From Gelidibacter mesophilus DSM 14095 (GTDB taxonomy: Bacteria; Bacteroidota; Bacteroidia; Flavobacteriales; Flavobacteriaceae), in assembly GCF_000423005.1 (NCBI RefSeq), contig NZ_AUHD01000017.1:1-64000 (forward strand): a stretch of DNA of 64,000 bases. Reading direction: 5' to 3'. Positions 35,125 through 44,656 of the stretch are shown piece by piece. The notes beneath the pieces were generated by a model, which made no database searches, was not told the origin of the DNA, and worked only from the letters and a program-made list of their open reading frames with translations. The position numbers were made by a program, and so were the translations under genes. Each line of letters begins with the position of its first letter. Positions within the stretch are counted from its first letter, which is position 1.

Positions 35125-35709
35125 TTACAACTCTTTAATTGCCAAATTGAAATTAATTTCAATCTCGTCTGAGACTACCACAAGTCCAAACATTTTTTTG
35201 GGTGCTATAAGATCAAAATCTTTAATATTCAATTTAAGACGGCCCGAGATCAACCAATCTTGCTCTTTGTAGAATTTTGTTTCCATATGGTAATCATGTT
35301 TTAACCCGGCAATTTCAATCTCCACTAAAGCAACGGCTGAATGTTCTTGATTAGGTTTTAACTTGATTTCTTTTAATCTAAGTATAATCTCAGGATAGAC
35401 CTCTGATTGTAGTAAATCGTGAAAATCGCTATTAATTCCTTTTCCGCCGCAATCAAATCCATTGTTCTCTAAAATTAACATCGATTCTTCAAATTTGATG
35501 AGGTCATCAAAATTCTCATATTGAATTTTTATTGGCGCATCAAGATTATGGATGTTGTATTGACATATAAAATCCTTGACGTTACTAGTGCCTTTGATGA
35601 ACAATTCGCTTTTTGAAGTGATTCGGACGAACTTACTGTTTCTGATGGTGTTTAACTTGGAAAAAGAAACCAGCAGTAGAAATGGTAAAATAAAAAGTAA
35701 TCTTTTCAT
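35125..35709 (-). CDS. YceI-family protein
   Basis: A 194-residue exported protein starting MKRLLFILPFLLLVSFSKL, a signal peptide; the frame extends further upstream but that would add an unlikely N-terminus. It has the lipocalin-like pattern of YceI proteins: FIKGTSNVKDFICQY near the N-terminus, KLKPNQEHSAVALVEIEIAGLKHDY, and the C-terminal LNIKDFDLIAPKKMFGLVVVSDEIEINFNL. Family members bind isoprenoid-type lipids in the periplasm. A terminator separates it from the porin upstream. Confidence 0.8.
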   Translation of the reverse strand: MKRLLFILPFLLLVSFSKLNTIRNSKFVRITSKSELFIKGTSNVKDFICQYNIHNLDAPIKIQYENFDDLIKFEESMLILENNGFDCGGKGINSDFHDLLQSEVYPEIILRLKEIKLKPNQEHSAVALVEIEIAGLKHDYHMETKFYKEQDWLISGRLKLNIKDFDLIAPKKMFGLVVVSDEIEINFNLAIKEL

Positions 35710-35742
35710 ACGTCTGTTGATAATACAATTACAAGATATTAA

Positions 35743-35793
35743 TAAAAAAACAAACCCCAATAATTTAGCATTTGACTAAATTTATGAGGTTTG
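35743..35793 (-). terminator. Terminator of the yceI-porin operon
   Basis: On the minus strand CAAACCTC (35793-35786) pairs with GGGGTTTG (35758-35751), enclosing a second stem AATTTAG / CTAAATT, and is followed by seven T (35750-35744). It lies about 25 bases after the porin stop. Confidence 0.85.
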
Positions 35794-35818
35794 CAATTAC
35801 TAAAACTAACTCAATTTG

Positions 35819-37087
35819 TTAGAAACTAATTACGGCCTCAGCCATTAGTCCATTAAATTTTCCTTCGTTGAAGATGCTTGAAGTGCTGTAGCCATCATAC
35901 TTTTGATTGACATATTCCGCTTTAAGAAGAATATTTCTTGTAATAAACCAACCGGCACCTACTTGAAATCTTGAGATGTCTACGTCACTGCCACTGACAT
36001 CTTCAGAATCTACTTGGTTGTAACGCGCTCCTAAGTAAAAATTTTCGGTGCTACCAAAGCGGTAGATCAACTCTGCAGCGTACTGATTAGCTGTTCTTTT
36101 TTCAGTTTCAGCATTTGCTTTACCTTTAGCTGACTCTAAGGTTCCGAAGAACTCTAAGCCTTTATATTTTACGAAGGGATTAAACATGAAAGCCGTAATC
36201 TGGTTGCTTAATTTTGGGTCATAACGTCCTGATCTAAAATTTCCTGCTGTTGTTGCATTCGTGTTTTCAAGGACTAAATAATATCTAGAACCCGCTCTAT
36301 CTGCACTATAAAGGTATGAGTTGGCCACTTTACCAGTATTATAGAGAGATCCTGTCAGCCTTACACGAAGATCATCATTAATTTGTTTGTCGTAACCTAG
36401 CTTTGCTAAAAATGAAGCACCTCCAGTATCAGGTTTGTCAACAGACTGATTCAATTTACCGTTGGTGAAACCTACCATTCCAATGAATCCATTTCTTCGG
36501 TAGTACACTTCAGCACCTACTTCTGTCGTAAATCCGTCCATAATTAAGTTGCCTACAAAAGGGTTATAAATGGCTTGCGCATTATCAGATCTTCTAAAAT
36601 GTGCATCACCATAGTTGTTTTCCATGTGTCCCACTTTAATGGTAGAGTATTTCATTATGTTTTCAAGAAAGCCTTTTTCTATAAACTCAAGTTTATCGAT
36701 TTGGAAATACCCGCCTTTTACATAAGGTTCTGGATGGTGACGAGAAGAAAGGTAGGTACGTAAATGCATTCTAATGCCGTCATATAGTGCTACATCCAAA
36801 TCAAGGTTTGCTGTTGCCAGGTTGAAATTTGAACCGATGTCAATCAACTCCACCGCTCCAGAGTTTTCATGGTTAAGTGCTTGAAACTGAAGTGTAGATG
36901 AGCCTCCAATTCTTACTTTTATGCCATCAAATGTGGAAATGGTATCTTTAGGAGCCTCAAAAACATTAATTCCTGCTTTGTCAGGTTCTCTATAATTATC
37001 AAGACTTCTGTTGTTTTTTTGAGCGTAGGTAGTAACTCCTGCAAGAAGTATTACTGCAATTGCTGAGTTTTTGATAAGTGTTTTCAT
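35819..37087 (-). CDS. Outer-membrane porin (phosphate-selective porin O/P-like)
   Basis: A 422-residue protein with signal peptide KTLIKNSAIAVILLAGVTTYAQ. The remainder is beta-barrel-like: alternating aromatic strands (FQALNHENSG, IRMHLRTYLSSRHHPEPYV, EFFGTLESAKGKA, YAAELIYRFGSTENFYLGARYN) and a final strand GLMAEAVISF ending in Phe. It belongs to the porin group often found near YceI genes in flavobacteria; its start is 33 bases after the upstream YceI stop, so the two are co-transcribed. Solute specificity is unknown. Confidence 0.8.
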   Translation of the reverse strand: MKTLIKNSAIAVILLAGVTTYAQKNNRSLDNYREPDKAGINVFEAPKDTISTFDGIKVRIGGSSTLQFQALNHENSGAVELIDIGSNFNLATANLDLDVALYDGIRMHLRTYLSSRHHPEPYVKGGYFQIDKLEFIEKGFLENIMKYSTIKVGHMENNYGDAHFRRSDNAQAIYNPFVGNLIMDGFTTEVGAEVYYRRNGFIGMVGFTNGKLNQSVDKPDTGGASFLAKLGYDKQINDDLRVRLTGSLYNTGKVANSYLYSADRAGSRYYLVLENTNATTAGNFRSGRYDPKLSNQITAFMFNPFVKYKGLEFFGTLESAKGKANAETEKRTANQYAAELIYRFGSTENFYLGARYNQVDSEDVSGSDVDISRFQVGAGWFITRNILLKAEYVNQKYDGYSTSSIFNEGKFNGLMAEAVISF

Positions 37088-37119
37088 TAGTATAAGTTTT
37101 AATTAAATTTTGAATCTTT

Positions 37120-37707
37120 TTATTTGGTTAAGATGGTATTGAATTTTATGGTTACCTCGTCTCCAGTGGTAATAGTTCCTAAAAGTGCTTTTGGTGGATC
37201 TATCCCAAAATCAGTCATTTTGAAGGCTTTTTCACCTTTTAGGGTCACTTTGTCTGAAGATGTTGAGAGGTCAAAATTCATTTTCTGTTTTTTAGTTGCG
37301 CCAGCTATGCTTAAATTTCCAGTGACTTCTACTTTATAAGTGTTAGTGCCTGAAGTGGTGATGGTATTAACTTCAGTCAGTTGAAAAGTGATGCTTTTAT
37401 GCTTGTTCGTCTTTAGAGCTTTGTAGGTGTTCTTGTCCATTGATCCTTTACCACTTTTAAGGCTTTCAGCAGTTACCTCAAAAGTCAATTTTTCAATTTT
37501 TAAATCGGTTGTGACATCTAGACCAATTTGTCCTTTTTGTTGTTCGGCATCAATGTCCCAATCATGTAAACTAGAAGTTCCTGAAACCGTAAGTTTTGAG
37601 GCCTGATTATTTAAAGTGTAAGTTTGTGAGTAAACTTCTGGCGTTGATAAGATGAGCATACACAAAAGGCTCAACATAGATTTAGTGATGGTTTTGATAG
37701 TAATCAT
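37120..37707 (-). CDS. YceI-family protein
   Basis: A 195-residue periplasmic protein with signal peptide (SMLSLLCMLILSTPEVYSQ). YceI features: LTVSGTSSLHDWDIDAEQQKGQIGLDV, SLKSGKGSMDKNTYKALKT, GNLSIAGATKKQKMNFDL and FGIDPPKALLGTITTGDEVTIKFN. It is the first gene of an operon with the porin. The second YceI gene downstream is divergent in sequence and separately transcribed. Confidence 0.93.
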   Translation of the reverse strand: MITIKTITKSMLSLLCMLILSTPEVYSQTYTLNNQASKLTVSGTSSLHDWDIDAEQQKGQIGLDVTTDLKIEKLTFEVTAESLKSGKGSMDKNTYKALKTNKHKSITFQLTEVNTITTSGTNTYKVEVTGNLSIAGATKKQKMNFDLSTSSDKVTLKGEKAFKMTDFGIDPPKALLGTITTGDEVTIKFNTILTK

Positions 37708-37762
37708 AATAGTATGTTTTAATATTATGATACAAAGTTGGGTATTAAATAGAGCTTAACCG

Positions 37763-37776
37763 ATGATAAATATCAT
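37763..37776. promoter_or_regulatory. Candidate Crp/Fnr-type operator upstream of yceI-porin
   Basis: ATGATAAATATCAT is a perfect palindrome and matches the Crp/Fnr core TGAT-N4-ATCA. It lies 56 bases upstream of the YceI start codon, a suitable distance for activation. No regulator gene is adjacent. Confidence 0.45.
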
Positions 37777-38162
37777 GGTTGAAAATTGACTATCTATTTT
37801 AATTTTTTGGTAAGAAATTGGAATGTTTGGGATGGGATGAGAAGAATCACAGAAGACTGATTTACTAGTAATTAAAAGAAAATATTTTTAGTTAGATTTT
37901 TTTAGGATTGATATAGAGGAAATTCTAAAAATAAAAAAATTTAATTTTTAAACGGAACTTCGTAATGATTAGTCCTAGTTGCTAATCGAAATAGGATTTA
38001 TATTGATAGTTTTCAGAATAAGGAGAACCTTAGATTAAATTTTTAAGTTTCCTCAATGTATAGAAAAGATATTTTTGAGCATTACCTGCTGATTGTGAGG
38101 TGGAATGCCCAAGAATAATGAGGTCTTAATATTAGAGATGCTTTGTTGTAGCCCTATAAATA
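37777..38162. other. Non-coding, A/T-rich interval
   Basis: About 385 bases between the yceI-porin operon and cbpM. I see no credible gene, RNA or terminator in it. Confidence 0.5.
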
Positions 38163-38456
38163 TTAATCTTCAAAAATCCGTAATCTGTTTTTAGCAGCCG
38201 CCAAATCCTCTTGCAGCTCTTGAATTTTTTCCAAAAGATTTAATACGGTATCAATGCCCTCAAAATTTATATGTAAATCTTTATGTAATCTAACTATGGA
38301 TTCCAGATTTTTGATGTGATTTTGATGGATACAAGGTGATTTTTCAATAGTTGTTATTTCAATCAGCCCATATTCGTTTAAATCTTGAAAAAATGAGGTT
38401 TCCACTTTGTAAGAAGTGCATAAGGTTGCTATGGGAATATATGTTGCAGTACTCAT
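38163..38456 (-). CDS. cbpM: Chaperone modulator CbpM
   Basis: A 97-residue MerR-HTH-like protein that inhibits the DnaJ homologue CbpA. It has the CbpM pattern [51 protein letters not shown] followed by a short coiled coil. The start codon overlaps the cbpA stop by four bases, the standard cbpA-cbpM arrangement, so the two are translationally coupled. Confidence 0.9.
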   Translation of the reverse strand: MSTATYIPIATLCTSYKVETSFFQDLNEYGLIEITTIEKSPCIHQNHIKNLESIVRLHKDLHINFEGIDTVLNLLEKIQELQEDLAAAKNRLRIFED

Positions 38457-39361
38457 GATTGTAAATTTTTAAGTTCATTGAACAGTGCTTTCTCTTTATC
38501 AGAAAGTTTGGTGGGCATCTCAATCTCATAAGTTATAAAAAGATCACCAAATTGACCATCTTTTTTATAGATAGGAAAACCTTTTCCTTTGAGTTTAACT
38601 TTGGTACCATTTTGAGTTTCAGGTTTCACTTTTAACTTTACTTTCCCGTCAAAAGTACGCACGGTAACTTCGCCACCTAAAATTGCAGTATAGAGATCAA
38701 TTTTTTCAGTTGCGTACAAGTTGGAGCCATCTCGCTTGAATTTGGTGCTGTTGCTGATGTTGAATTGAATCAATAAATCACCATTTGGACCGCCGTTGGC
38801 ACCTGGACCTCCTTTGCCTGAAATTTTGATAACCTGGCCGTTTTCAACACCGGCTGGAATCGTCAATCGAATGTTTTTTCCATTAACAGTCAGGACTCTT
38901 TTTTGTGTTTCAAAAACATCTTTAATATCTAATTGTAATTCTGCATTGAAATCCTGCCCTCTAAATCCAGCAGATCTGCCATGTCCTTGAGAGGCACCTC
39001 GACCGCCAAACATCGATTCAAAAAAATCTGAAAATTCGCTATCAGAGAAGTTGCCGCCACCAAAGTTGCCTGGTCCTTGTTGTTGATAGTGCCGTTGAGA
39101 TTGCTGTTGTTGTTGTGCTTGTTCATAAGCTTCGCCATGCTGCCAATCTTTGCCATACTTATCGTATTTTTTACGTTTCTCAGGATCACTTAATACTTCA
39201 TTGGCTTCATTGATTTCCTTGAATTTGTGTTCTGCGGTTTTATCATTCGGATTGACATCAGGATGGTGTTTTCTTGCTAATTTCCGATAGGCTTTTTTGA
39301 TTTCAGCTGTAGTCGCTGATTTATTAAGTCCCAATACTTTGTAATAATCTATAAATGCCAT
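38453..39361 (-). CDS. cbpA: DnaJ-family co-chaperone CbpA
   Basis: A 302-residue class B J-protein. The J domain (residues 1-70) has the HPD motif in [11 protein letters not shown] Gln/Gly-rich linker (about 80-135, with [13 protein letters not shown]) lacks the DnaJ zinc finger. The two C-terminal substrate-binding domains include [22 protein letters not shown] and [25 protein letters not shown]. It presents substrates to DnaK; CbpM downstream modulates it. Confidence 0.95.
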   Translation of the reverse strand: MAFIDYYKVLGLNKSATTAEIKKAYRKLARKHHPDVNPNDKTAEHKFKEINEANEVLSDPEKRKKYDKYGKDWQHGEAYEQAQQQQQSQRHYQQQGPGNFGGGNFSDSEFSDFFESMFGGRGASQGHGRSAGFRGQDFNAELQLDIKDVFETQKRVLTVNGKNIRLTIPAGVENGQVIKISGKGGPGANGGPNGDLLIQFNISNSTKFKRDGSNLYATEKIDLYTAILGGEVTVRTFDGKVKLKVKPETQNGTKVKLKGKGFPIYKKDGQFGDLFITYEIEMPTKLSDKEKALFNELKNLQS

Positions 39362-39561
39362 TTGGTTGTGCGTTGTTGTTTAAAGATTTAAGTTTTTAAA
39401 TGTCGTGCTTGCTCGATAAGAGACTTTAATCCCTATAATCATTCAATATCAAGAATTGCAGTAATAAAGGTAAACATAGAAACCTGAATGTTCTTTAACT
39501 TTCTGCTAAAGTTTTCTTTTCTAAATTTACAAAAATCTTTAAACAATCCCATCAAATCCAT

Positions 39562-39569
39562 TACTTTTG
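39562..39569 (+). promoter_or_regulatory. -7 element directly upstream of the SprT-like gene
   Basis: TACTTTTG matches TAnnTTTG. Its last G is six bases before the ATG at 39575, where the transcript itself would be expected to begin, suggesting a leaderless or nearly leaderless mRNA. A clear upstream TTG is missing. Confidence 0.4.
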
Positions 39570-39574
39570 CGTCT

Positions 39575-40186
39575 ATGCACAATGCGCTTCAAGAATACAT
39601 TCCTTATCAGGCAATTCCTGATGTTTTAGAGCTTTTAAAGCATGATAATTTGGTCCTAAAAATCAAGAATGAACGTAAAACGCGTCATGGTGATTATAGA
39701 AGTTTGCCAAACAATAAACATCAAATTACCATAAATCGTAATTTAAACCATTATCGGTTTTTGATTACTTTGATTCATGAAATAGCCCATTTTGAAGCTT
39801 ACAAAAACTTTGGGAGGTACATAAAACCTCATGGTAAAGAATGGAAATACACCTTTCAAAGATTGATGTTGCCTTTTTTAAATCCAAATGTGTTTCCAAA
39901 TGATTTGTTGCCACTTTTAGCAATACATTTTAGAAACCCGAAGGCCAGTAGTGACTCTGATGTTAAATTGGCATTGGCCTTAAAACAATTTGACCCTCCT
40001 AATGATAAAACCTATATTTTTGAAGTTCCAATAGGAAGTGAGTTCCGACTTTATAATGGACGCGTTTTTAAAAAAGGAGGAAAAAGACGAACACGTCATG
40101 AAGGTGTAGAGGTTGCGTCCGGAAAGTTGTATCTTTTCAATCCGAATGCAGAGGTGGAATTAGTGGACTGTTTGAAGTTACAGTAA
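39575..40186 (+). CDS. SprT-like zinc metalloprotein
   Basis: A 203-residue protein with the zinc-peptidase motif HEIAHFEAYKNFGRYIKPHGKEW, which supplies two His, the catalytic Glu and a downstream His as in SprT/Spartan domains. The C-terminal part has VPIGSEFRLYNGRVFKKGGKRRTRHEGVE, a basic segment replacing a zinc ribbon. The frame extends 29 codons upstream, but the ATG at 39575 gives the family-like start HNALQEYIPYQAI. By analogy it might process protein-DNA adducts; this is inference. Confidence 0.85.
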   Translation: MHNALQEYIPYQAIPDVLELLKHDNLVLKIKNERKTRHGDYRSLPNNKHQITINRNLNHYRFLITLIHEIAHFEAYKNFGRYIKPHGKEWKYTFQRLMLPFLNPNVFPNDLLPLLAIHFRNPKASSDSDVKLALALKQFDPPNDKTYIFEVPIGSEFRLYNGRVFKKGGKRRTRHEGVEVASGKLYLFNPNAEVELVDCLKLQ

Positions 40187-40316
40187 GCACTTATAATCTA
40201 AGACTTTCTTGCGAGATGTTTTAAGTGTTTTTTGTGCCAATTTATTAGATATACAGGTTTTTGGTCAACAAAATGACCTAATTTATTTTTCATAAAAAAT
40301 ATAAAATTTTACAGAC

Positions 40317-41396
40317 ATGAATAGTAATTATTACGCCATATTAATGGCGGGAGGAGTAGGATCAAGATTTTGGCCCATCAGTACACAGGATTTTCCAAAG
40401 CAATTTCATGATATGTTAGGGACAGGCGATACGCTTGTTCAAAAAACCTTTAAGCGGCTTTCAAAATTAATCCCTAAAGAGAATATTTTTATTCTTACCA
40501 ATGCCATATATAAAGACTTGGTTTTTCAACAATTACCTGGCGTGACTGAACGTCAAGTATTGTTGGAGCCAGCAATGCGCAACACGGCACCTTGTATTCT
40601 ATATGCTTCTTTAAAGATTCAAAAGGAAAATCCTGAAGCCGTAATGATTGTAGCACCAAGTGATCATTGGATTGAAGATGAAGAGAAATTTACCAAAAAT
40701 GTACAGCAGGCCTTCAACTTTTGCGAAGCGCATGATGCCCTGATGACTTTGGGTATTCAGCCAAGTTTCCCAAATACAGGGTTTGGATATATCGAGTATG
40801 AAAAAGAATCAAAAGAAGCCATAAAACCTGTTCAGCAATTCCGGGAAAAACCAGATTATGAAACGGCAAAATCATTTATCAATCAAGGGAATTTTTTATG
40901 GAATGCAGGGATTTTTATGTGGAGTGTCAAGAGTGTGATAAGGGCTTTTCAGTTTCATCAACCACAATTATTTCAATTATTCGAAAAAGGAATCAACCTC
41001 TACAATACTACAGACGAAGACCTTTTTATAGCTGAAAATTACGCAAAATCAGAAAACATCTCCGTGGATTATGCCATCATGGAAAGTTCAGAAAATGTAT
41101 ATGTCCTACCGGCGGAATTTGACTGGAATGATTTAGGAACCTGGGGAAGTTTATATGACCAACTTGAGAAGGATCAAAACCAAAATGCCGTAGTAAATGC
41201 GAGGACTTTGACAGAGGGTGCCTCAGGGAATATGATTAGAACTAAAGGCGATAAGATTGTAGTGGTTGATGGACTAAAAGATTATATCATTGTGGACAAA
41301 GACGAAGTTTTGCTTATATTTCCCAAATCTAAAGAACAGGACATAAAGCAAGTCCTTCAAAAAGTCAAGGATAAGTTTGGCAATCAGAACGGATAA
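40317..41396 (+). CDS. manC: Mannose-1-phosphate guanylyltransferase
   Basis: A 359-residue nucleotidyltransferase making GDP-mannose for capsule, exopolysaccharide and glycoprotein synthesis. The nucleotide-binding signature is MAGGVGSRFWPIS (residues 10-22) with the catalytic Lys in FPKQF; VAPSDHWIEDEEKF, NTGFGYIEYE and FREKPDYETAKSF follow, and EFDWNDLGTWGSLY is conserved. It lacks the C-terminal isomerase domain of bifunctional enzymes. The DUF389 gene follows after 11 bases. Confidence 0.95.
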   Translation: MNSNYYAILMAGGVGSRFWPISTQDFPKQFHDMLGTGDTLVQKTFKRLSKLIPKENIFILTNAIYKDLVFQQLPGVTERQVLLEPAMRNTAPCILYASLKIQKENPEAVMIVAPSDHWIEDEEKFTKNVQQAFNFCEAHDALMTLGIQPSFPNTGFGYIEYEKESKEAIKPVQQFREKPDYETAKSFINQGNFLWNAGIFMWSVKSVIRAFQFHQPQLFQLFEKGINLYNTTDEDLFIAENYAKSENISVDYAIMESSENVYVLPAEFDWNDLGTWGSLYDQLEKDQNQNAVVNARTLTEGASGNMIRTKGDKIVVVDGLKDYIIVDKDEVLLIFPKSKEQDIKQVLQKVKDKFGNQNG

Positions 41397-41407
41397 CACG
41401 TGAGTTA

Positions 41408-42880
41408 ATGGAAGAAAATAAATTTAATTTTTCAGAAGAAGAAAAATTAGAGGAACAGGATAAAGCTGTTGAAGCCTCTAAGCAGGCCGTTAAGAAGGAT
41501 GCACAAGGACTTTGGGTGAGTATTAAGCATTTTATCAGCGAATTGCTTGATTTTAGAGAGGACACTGATAGAGATGCCACCGTTACTGCTATTAAAGGTG
41601 ATATTTCTTTTAAGGGAGCGACCGCTTGGATTCTCATCTGTTCTATTTTTGTGGCCTCTGTTGGATTGAATGCCAACTCTGCAGCTGTAGTTATTGGTGC
41701 CATGTTAATTTCGCCATTAATGGGTCCGATATTGGGTGTTGGTCTTTCCATAGCTATAAATGATATCGACACTTTAAAACGATCATTGATCAATTTGGTC
41801 ATAATGATTGTGCTCAGTTTGGCAACCGCTTTTCTATTCTTTAAATTTTTTCCATTAAGTGAAGATACCTCTGAATTGCTGGGGCGTGTAAAACCAGATA
41901 TTCGTGACGTATTGATTGCCTTTTTTGGAGGTTTGGCTCTGATTATTGCGAGAACAAAAAAAGGAACTATAGCGTCAGTTATTTTTGGTGTGGCTATTGC
42001 TACCGCATTAATGCCGCCTTTGTGTACCGCAGGATATGGACTGGCAAAGGGCAATCTAGATTATTTTTTAGGAGCCATGTACTTGTTTACCATCAATACT
42101 ATTTTTATAGCTTTGGCCACATTTATAGTAGTAAAAATTCTAGGGTTTCCAATGCTCAAATATGCTAATTCAGCCAAGCGTAAACGCATCTCCAGAATTG
42201 CTACGGTGGTTGCAGTTATTGTAATGATACCTGCTATTTTCACCTTTATGGATGTATGGAGACAGAGCAAGTTTGAGAATGAATCTCGAGCATTTATCAA
42301 TAAAGAGCTGGAGTCTTTACCGCATTCTGATTTTATTAAGACAAATGCAATTTTCACCTATTCGAGTGTCAAAGGAGAGCCATCTACTCTAGAGTTGAAC
42401 AGTTTTGGATTGGATCAAATTCCAGAGAATACCGTGTCCATTATCAAGGGCCGTATGAAAGATTATCCAGCACTTGCTAATGCAAAACTTGTCTTTAATC
42501 AGAACCGATCTAGAAATTTGGACAACATTCGGTACATGTCGCAATTGCGCTATCGCGATTCTTTGGACTTATTGTCACAGGCTGAAAAGATTATCTTTCT
42601 TGAGGATAAAGTTAGAAAACTGGCAAAATACGAAACACTTCAAATCCCTTTTGAAGAGTTAAGTAAGGAGGTTAAAATTAACTATGAGAACATTGATAAA
42701 TTATCGTATTCTAGTGTCATTTCCTCTAATTTTAAAAAATTGGATACTATTGCGGAGTTTACGGTACAATGGAATGAAAGCGTCAAAGAAGATGTGATAA
42801 CCAAGGAACAGAATAAACTACACCGATGGCTCAAGCAAAAGTATAAATTGGATACTTTAGTAGTAAGAAAGGGTCGGTAA
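41408..42880 (+). CDS. DUF389-family membrane protein
   Basis: A 490-residue protein with six or so hydrophobic helices between about residues 70 and 285 (WILICSIFVASVGLN, AAVVIGAMLISPLMGPILGVGLSI, LVIMIVLSLATAFLFF, IASVIFGVAIATALMPPLCTAG, MYLFTINTIFIALATFIVV, TVVAVIVMIPAIFTFM) and a soluble C-terminal region. GAMLISPLMGPILG and ATALMPPLCTAGYG are hallmarks of the TIGR00341/DUF389 family, whose function is unknown. It follows manC by 11 bases, probably in one transcript, which hints at but does not prove a link to polysaccharide metabolism. Confidence 0.88.
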   Translation: MEENKFNFSEEEKLEEQDKAVEASKQAVKKDAQGLWVSIKHFISELLDFREDTDRDATVTAIKGDISFKGATAWILICSIFVASVGLNANSAAVVIGAMLISPLMGPILGVGLSIAINDIDTLKRSLINLVIMIVLSLATAFLFFKFFPLSEDTSELLGRVKPDIRDVLIAFFGGLALIIARTKKGTIASVIFGVAIATALMPPLCTAGYGLAKGNLDYFLGAMYLFTINTIFIALATFIVVKILGFPMLKYANSAKRKRISRIATVVAVIVMIPAIFTFMDVWRQSKFENESRAFINKELESLPHSDFIKTNAIFTYSSVKGEPSTLELNSFGLDQIPENTVSIIKGRMKDYPALANAKLVFNQNRSRNLDNIRYMSQLRYRDSLDLLSQAEKIIFLEDKVRKLAKYETLQIPFEELSKEVKINYENIDKLSYSSVISSNFKKLDTIAEFTVQWNESVKEDVITKEQNKLHRWLKQKYKLDTLVVRKGR

Positions 42881-43037
42881 GTGCCATTAATTGAAGAGTT
42901 GATTCCTGTGGGAAAGAAAGTTGTGTTTTAAAATTTTTCATGTAAAGCCCGCAAAGGAAATATTCCTATCTGATGATGAATTTTTTGTGGAAAATGCGTA
43001 AATTAATTGAGCTGAATACGAAAAGCTTTCACCTGAA

Positions 43038-43805
43038 CTATACATCTTCATCCAAATACATTTTTTGAACGCGTTTGAATAAGTCCGAAGAATACACAAA
43101 GTCCGTGACCGCTTCATTATCGGTTTTAAAAATATTTTTATTTGATCCTTCCCATTCTTTAAGACCGTTTTTCAAAAAGATAATCTTTTCACCAATTTCC
43201 ATTACTGAGTTCATATCGTGGGTATTGATAATGGTAGTAATATCATATTCTTTGGTAATTTCTTGAATAAGATTGTCAATTACGGTAGCAGTCCGCGGGT
43301 CTAAACCAGAGTTGGGTTCATCACAAAATAAATATCTGGGTTGGTTGACAATAGCTCTTGCAATTGCTACTCGCTTTTGCATTCCACCTGAAGCTTCACT
43401 AGGAAGTTTGTTATGCGCATCATCAAGATTCACTCTTTTTAGGACGATATCAACCCTGTCGTTCATTTCACTCTTGCTCTGTTTTGTAAACATTCGCAAT
43501 GGGAATTTTACATTTTCGGCGATGGTCATAGAATCAAAAAGAGCACTACCTTGAAATACCATGCCCATTTTTGATCTCAAAGTACTTTTTTCGTCGGTAG
43601 ATAAGTTTGAATAATCGGAGCCGTCATAAATAATGGAACCTTCATCAGGAGTGAACAAGCCTAATAAAGTTTTTAAAAATACGGTCTTTCCCGAACCACT
43701 CTGTCCTATGACAAGATTGGTTTTGCCTTTCTCAAATTTGGTGCTTATGCCTTTGAGGATTTCGTTATCACCAAAAGATTTATGGATATTATTGACTTCA
43801 ATCAT
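43038..43805 (-). CDS. mlaF: ABC transporter ATP-binding protein, MlaF type
   Basis: A 255-residue ATPase of the MlaFEDB-like phospholipid transporter. Walker A is VIGQSGSGKTVFL (about 33-45), the Q-loop MVFQGSALFDSMT, the signature ASGGMQKRVAIA, Walker B YLFCDEPNSGLDP and the H-loop INTHDMNSV. The start overlaps the mlaE stop by one base. The MlaD (MCE-domain) partner is not adjacent in this window. Confidence 0.92.
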   Translation of the reverse strand: MIEVNNIHKSFGDNEILKGISTKFEKGKTNLVIGQSGSGKTVFLKTLLGLFTPDEGSIIYDGSDYSNLSTDEKSTLRSKMGMVFQGSALFDSMTIAENVKFPLRMFTKQSKSEMNDRVDIVLKRVNLDDAHNKLPSEASGGMQKRVAIARAIVNQPRYLFCDEPNSGLDPRTATVIDNLIQEITKEYDITTIINTHDMNSVMEIGEKIIFLKNGLKEWEGSNKNIFKTDNEAVTDFVYSSDLFKRVQKMYLDEDV

Positions 43806-44542
43806 TAGCTTAGCAACATTTGGGTTAATATGTAGTTTAAAAGGATAATGGCAACACTCGTCCAGACGAAAGAGGTGGTACTGGCTTTGCCCACTTCTAA
43901 TGCTCCACCTGTCATATAAAATCCATGGTATGAGGGTATCGTAGCCAATAAAAAGGCGAAAACAAAAGTTTTTATAAATGCATACGCAATATGAAATGGA
44001 ATAAAGTCCAGTTGTATCCCTGCAATATAATCATCTAAAGAAGCAAAACCTCCAAACACACATGCTGCCATTCCGCCAATAATTCCTAAGAATATAGCAA
44101 TAGAAATCAAGAATGGATATAACATGAGCGCGACAAATTTAGGAAATACCAAATAATTTACGGCGTTGATTCCCATGACTTCCAAGGCATCAATTTGCTC
44201 AGTAACACGCATCGTCCCGATGCTCGATGTGATAAAAGAGCCAACTTTTCCTGCCATAATGATGGAGATAAAGGTGGGGGCAAACTCTAAAACTACCGAC
44301 TGTCGTGTCGCGAAGCCAACCAAGGTTTTTGGTATTAGTGGGTTGGTCATGTTTAAAGCGGTTTGAATGGTCACCACACCGCCCACAAAAAAAGCAATGA
44401 ATGATACTATCCCTATCGAATTGATAATCAGGTCATCAATGTCTTTAAAAATTAAATGTCGCAACACTGACCATTTGGTGGGTTTGCGGAACATTTGCTT
44501 TATCATCAAAAAGTATCGACCAATATTATGTAGGTAACTCAT
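43805..44542 (-). CDS. mlaE: MlaE-family lipid ABC permease
   Basis: A 245-residue inner-membrane permease. Several hydrophobic segments are visible (SIGIVSFIAFFVGGVVTIQTAL, VSFPLISIAI-type region near 150, AYAFIKTFVFAFLLATIPSYHGF, SVAIILLNYILTQMLLS), with the family motifs EFAPTFISIIMAGKVGSFITSSIGTMRVTEQIDALEVMGIN and YLVFPKFVALMLYPFL. It forms the core of an outer-membrane lipid-asymmetry transporter with the ATPase encoded next. Confidence 0.93.
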   Translation of the reverse strand: MSYLHNIGRYFLMIKQMFRKPTKWSVLRHLIFKDIDDLIINSIGIVSFIAFFVGGVVTIQTALNMTNPLIPKTLVGFATRQSVVLEFAPTFISIIMAGKVGSFITSSIGTMRVTEQIDALEVMGINAVNYLVFPKFVALMLYPFLISIAIFLGIIGGMAACVFGGFASLDDYIAGIQLDFIPFHIAYAFIKTFVFAFLLATIPSYHGFYMTGGALEVGKASTTSFVWTSVAIILLNYILTQMLLS

Positions 44543-44625
44543 ATTAAACTTTTAGTACTGCTAATGTAAAAAAATGACGACGTATTTTATCTTTTATTTA
44601 TAATTAAGATTTTTTAAAAAAGCCG

Positions 44626-44633
44626 TATGTTTG
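44626..44633 (+). promoter_or_regulatory. Candidate -7 element of the alkaline phosphatase gene
   Basis: TATGTTTG matches TAnnTTTG 24 bases before the ATG at 44657. No clear TTG lies at the usual distance upstream. Confidence 0.35.
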
Positions 44634-44656
44634 ATATTTAAATTCAATTTAGAAAA

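Noticed and set aside
42881-43037. Possible small gene between the DUF389 and mlaF genes
   Set aside because: No frame with a plausible start and length; the interval looks non-coding.
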